Source of the DNA: Planctomycetaceae bacterium
GTDB lineage: Bacteria > Planctomycetota > Planctomycetia > Planctomycetales > Planctomycetaceae
NCBI GenBank assembly: GCA_029259875.1
Contig: JAJDEK010000572.1
Location: 1 to 6,113 of the forward strand
DNA length: 6,113 nucleotides
Direction of reading: 5' to 3'
The notes beneath the pieces are model-generated. The model saw only the letters and a list, made by a program, of their open reading frames with translations, made no database searches and was not told the origin of the DNA. Below are positions 6,067 through 6,113 of the stretch, piece by piece. Position 1 is the stretch's first letter, and each line of letters starts with the position of its first letter. Made by a program: the position numbers and the translations under genes.

Positions 6067-6113
6067 TCACGCTTTAATGCTTGACTTTTCCTATGTTCAA
6101 CTCGCTTCTTGAT

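Larger units (their letters stand above)
5891..6113. other. Non-coding upstream region of the CAP gene
   Basis: No convincing gene is seen on either strand; the short plus-strand frame crossing 5832-6017 overlaps the CAP signal peptide and has no recognisable features. The region holds a possible promoter (6037-6066), a 10-bp dispersed inverted repeat (5901-5910 with 5971-5980) and a tandem 8-base repeat (5919-5934). It becomes clearly AT-rich from about 6020 to 6060. Confidence 0.5.

Noticed and set aside
1..6113. tRNA, rRNA, CRISPR array, insertion sequence or phage genes
   Set aside because: No cloverleaf-like segment, spaced direct-repeat array, transposase-like or phage-like protein was seen on either strand.

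Overview
The window reads as a free-living, didermic bacterium. The low-to-moderate GC (about 43-45% by eye), weak Shine-Dalgarno signals and protein style (lipoprotein with an acidic Ser/Glu/Asn linker, TgpA-type transglutaminase, small secreted CAP protein) would suit a planctomycete. That placement is an impression from protein style and is not proven by the window.

Layout: the left end (1-936, + strand) holds the C-terminal part of a membrane-anchored transglutaminase-like protein (TgpA type), cut by the window edge. It converges, across only 10 bases, on a minus-strand cluster that fills 947-5203. Read in its own direction, that cluster encodes a peptide/oligopeptide-type solute-binding lipoprotein (5203-3221), a DppB/OppB-type permease (start 3109 or 3118, end 2123) and a DppC/OppC-type permease with a YejE-like periplasmic insertion (2059-947). 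A perfect 12-bp stem-loop lies between the binding-protein stop and the first permease. Upstream on the same strand is a small secreted CAP/SCP-domain protein (5890-5456). It is separated from the transporter by a 252-base gap containing a 67-nt two-tier inverted repeat, probably the CAP terminator. The last 223 bases (5891-6113) contain no convincing gene and look like the CAP promoter and leader.

How it works together: the lipoprotein should capture a peptide-like ligand in the periplasm and hand it to the two permeases. The ATPase subunits that would power import are not present. The gene after the second permease is on the opposite strand, so the ATPases must be encoded elsewhere or shared. 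The CAP protein and the transglutaminase are probably functional neighbours only by position.

I see no clear undescribed system. The points most worth a second look are the ATPase-less transporter cluster, the extra N-terminal module of its binding protein, the two perfect stem-loops, and the structured upstream region of the CAP gene.
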